A stretch of 32,059 bases of DNA, taken from positions 1 to 32,059 of the forward strand of contig JAEULK010000075.1 of NCBI GenBank assembly GCA_016793775.1, in the 5' to 3' direction. Shown here piece by piece: positions 30,442-32,059 of this stretch. The stretch comes from Sphingopyxis sp. (GTDB taxonomy: Bacteria; Pseudomonadota; Alphaproteobacteria; Sphingomonadales; Sphingomonadaceae). The stretch's first letter is position 1; each line of letters starts with the position of its first letter. The position numbers and the translations under genes are program-made. The notes under the pieces are model-generated. The model did not search any database. It was not told the DNA's origin and was given only the letters and a program-made list of their open reading frames with translations.

Positions 30442-31472
30442 GCACCGAGATACCTTTCAAGCTCAGAGATGGCCTGCTTAGAGGGTACTACACCATTTGA
30501 CCCTCCTAGCGTTCTTTTTCGACCTCGCGCTCCATTGGCAGGCTCGCTCCAAGCAACCCATTCGTTTTGGCGAGGCGCACTCTTCCATTCAACTACGTTC
30601 AATCGCCCGTTGGATACGAGTTCCCAGCGGACCTTGTCCGGTTCAACTTCAGCTTGCCAAGCCGGGATGACCGGAAGGCTCGCAATAGCGCCCATAGCCT
30701 GATCTGCAGATTGGTATCGCTTCGACGTATCGTCTTCCATCATTTGCCTCAGCACACGCCGCCATCGTTTTGGGATATGCGGCAGCCACTTCAAGCCATC
30801 AGCGAAGCCACCATGTGCAATGATGTTCTTTGGTTCGGGCATTTCCTCGTACCACCGCTTACCGTGAAGAAGGCGGAACAATGTCGCCCCCAACGCCCAG
30901 ATGTCTGAGCGCACACTCGTGCCTTTTCCCTGCCAAATTTCATATGCAATATGGTCGTAGTAGCCCGCACCAGATGCGTATCCGAACGCAATTTCGTCCG
31001 TCACAAGACCAAAGTCGCCTATGAGCGCGTTACCGCGAGCGTCCAATAGGATATTCGCAGGTTTAATATCCCTATGTATCAGCTTGCGAGCGTGGAGCGC
31101 TGACAGACCGAGAAGGACGTCAGTACCGATCTTGCGAACGGCCGGGATCGTTAGGGGGCCGCGCTCATACGGGATTTGTAAGGAGCCTCCAGGACAGAAT
31201 GCCATGCAGATTAGTACGCTCTCGTCATCGTCTGCAGCCACAATGTGATGAACCTTAACGACGTGATCATGAGCAGCACGCGACAGGTTTTGCGCTTCAG
31301 CTAAAAACGCAGCCTTCCAGGCCTTCCATTTTACGTCATCCCAATCGGCCTTCCGAATGAGTCTTTTGACCGCTACCTGCCCCTGAGCTTCATCTTGACC
31401 CAACAAAACTTCGCCGAATGCTCCAGCTCCCAGCTTGTGATCGACTTGAAGGCCCGAGATTAGATTCGGCAT
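30438..31472 (-). CDS. Ser/Thr protein kinase with an extra C-terminal domain
   Basis: 344 residues, soluble. Eukaryotic-like kinase domain (about 8-265): glycine loop GAGAFGEV at 15-22, VAVK with K36, E59 in the C-helix, catalytic HRDIKPAN at 133-140 with D135 and N140, DFG at 153-155, and SDIWALG at 189-195. All key residues are present, so it should be active; the APE motif is changed to AYE. Residues about 275-344 form a tryptophan-rich tail (WELVSNGRLNVVEWKSAP, NEWVAWSEP) of unknown type; no membrane helix or PASTA repeats. GAGGA is 7 bases before the ATG, which overlaps the upstream gene's stop by one base. Lower GC than the core genes. Confidence 0.9.
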   Translation of the reverse strand: MPNLISGLQVDHKLGAGAFGEVLLGQDEAQGQVAVKRLIRKADWDDVKWKAWKAAFLAEAQNLSRAAHDHVVKVHHIVAADDDESVLICMAFCPGGSLQIPYERGPLTIPAVRKIGTDVLLGLSALHARKLIHRDIKPANILLDARGNALIGDFGLVTDEIAFGYASGAGYYDHIAYEIWQGKGTSVRSDIWALGATLFRLLHGKRWYEEMPEPKNIIAHGGFADGLKWLPHIPKRWRRVLRQMMEDDTSKRYQSADQAMGAIASLPVIPAWQAEVEPDKVRWELVSNGRLNVVEWKSAPRQNEWVAWSEPANGARGRKRTLGGSNGVVPSKQAISELERYLGA

Positions 31473-31915
31473 CAGTTATTCCTCGCCGCGATCACAATCA
31501 TAGCTGCCTCGCGGCTGTTCTTGCGCAATGAGCCTCCGATCGTGTTTCTTTTCCAGAAATCGTCGTCTTGAAGATACTCGTCCATATTCCGATCGCCGTA
31601 TGTACGGCTTATCAAAGCTTTTGAAATCGTTCGAACTACGGTGACTGAGGCAGCTGATGCAATCATCACACCGCGCAATTCAGCGCTTGTCATATGACTA
31701 AGCTTCGTCGAGCCCATGGTCAGAGCGCTCGCTTTCACCACGACCTTGGTGATCCCATTTTCTCTCAGATAATTGGCGCATCGCCGATACATGACTTCGT
31801 AAGCTTCCGCTCGGTCGCCACTTTGAAGCTTCCAAGTGTTGTCCGACAGTATTACGATCGGCGCGCCAGCATCGTCCGGCACTTCAGTATCAACAGCGGT
31901 TACCACGTCACCCAC
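31472..31915 (-). CDS. Kinase-partner protein, possibly RNase H-like fold; may lack its 5' end
   Basis: 147 residues from a GTG. The stretch IVILSDNTWKLQSGD, YRRCANYLRENGITKVVVKA, ELRGVMIASAASVTVV and the end NSREAAMIVIAARNN resembles, by eye, the order of strands and helices in RNase H-like proteins such as DUF3010; no residue set proves a nuclease. In that fold a first beta hairpin should come earlier, and it is missing. The GTG lies only five bases from the IS256-like end, with an in-frame TGA supplied by that element, so the true start may have been cut off. The stop overlaps the kinase start (TGATG), so the two are co-translated. Confidence 0.6.
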   Translation of the reverse strand: MGDVVTAVDTEVPDDAGAPIVILSDNTWKLQSGDRAEAYEVMYRRCANYLRENGITKVVVKASALTMGSTKLSHMTSAELRGVMIASAASVTVVRTISKALISRTYGDRNMDEYLQDDDFWKRNTIGGSLRKNSREAAMIVIAARNN

Positions 31916-31919
31916 GATA

Positions 31920-32059
31920 GGTCGCGTCCGTCAAGGTGGTGTAATTTCGGCTGTGGCCGTGGGCCATCGTCAGGCGGCTTTGGCGGTGATGTGTAGGGGC
32001 TGATTTTCCTCCTCGATCATGGGTTGGTTGAGTTCGGCCATGCCTTCGATCTGCATGTA
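31920..32059 (-). mobile_element. IS256-like insertion sequence, one end only
   Basis: The end begins GGTCGCGTCCGTCAAGG followed by TGGTGTAA. The GTCCGT and GTGTAA blocks agree with the IS256 terminal repeat as I remember it. The transposase C-terminus follows on the minus strand at 31970. The element continues past the window edge; its exact tip is uncertain by a few bases and no target duplication can be checked. Confidence 0.6.
31970..32059 (-). CDS. Transposase C-terminus (partial, IS256/Mutator-like)
   Basis: The last 29 codons of a frame that enters from the right edge: YMQIEGMAELNQPMIEEENQ then PLHITAKAA and a stop. IS256-family transposases commonly end with a RYM-x2-E stretch and about 20 further residues, as here. 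The family call rests on this short end and on the adjacent terminal repeat. Confidence 0.55.
   Translation of the reverse strand, partial: YMQIEGMAELNQPMIEEENQPLHITAKAA

Noticed and set aside
1-32059. CRISPR arrays, tRNA or rRNA genes
   Set aside because: No regularly spaced direct repeats and no tRNA-like cloverleaf or rRNA sequence was noticed by eye; a dedicated scan was not possible.

Overview
The window looks like chromosomal DNA of a high-GC alphaproteobacterium of the Sphingomonadales; Sphingopyxis or a close relative is my best guess from gene content, protein style and intergenic repeat families. Support comes from a MipZ division-site ATPase, a DivK-type response regulator, a DUF3572 protein, an alphaproteobacterial NadE of 555 residues, and repeats whose accidental translations read SSEVETR, SRKDAKTRR and VIPAKAGI. 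No rRNA, tRNA or CRISPR was seen.

Layout. 64-4927 (minus): pgm/manB, lptB, rpoN and galE, covering sugar-nucleotide supply, LPS export and sigma-54. 4956-6687: mipZ and panC, divergent. 6828-7142: a Sel1-like protein, then a 28-base-arm inverted repeat. 7254-9800 (minus): a tight operon DUF3572 - HAD hydrolase - RidA-like - FemAB/GNAT-like acyltransferase. 9890-10523: divK and a small unknown gene. 10560-12075: an unlisted 50-residue ORF, an Lrp/AsnC regulator, a repeat-filled gap and a small unknown gene. 12104-14776 (minus): rpmG with its terminator, tonB with an AT-rich promoter, and gltX. 14883-16091: a membrane diguanylate cyclase. 16027-18616 (minus): nadE, a small membrane protein and a frameshifted DoxX gene. 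19039-22230: a small exported protein, prs, a VOC protein, a tetR (minus) and hisN. 22253-24463 (minus): a large AsmA protein. 24617-25198: rpmI-rplT with a strong terminator. 25528-30075: an AraC-type regulator, then pheS-pheT.

From about 30100 to the right edge base composition falls visibly: one hand-counted 60-base line at 30901 is 28/60 G+C, against 46/60 at 6061. This tract carries a two-CxxC zinc-ribbon miniprotein, a soluble Ser/Thr kinase with an unassigned C-terminal domain, and a kinase-coupled protein that may have an RNase H-like fold. An IS256-like element end abuts the last gene and may have removed its start. This is the accessory, probably transferred part of the window and the most likely place for an undescribed system.

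Most genes are housekeeping. The other notable signals are regulatory or structural: two regulators that look leaderless, two CtrA-box-like sites, several families of intergenic hairpins, and a repeat-bearing mini-ORF that bridges pheS and pheT.
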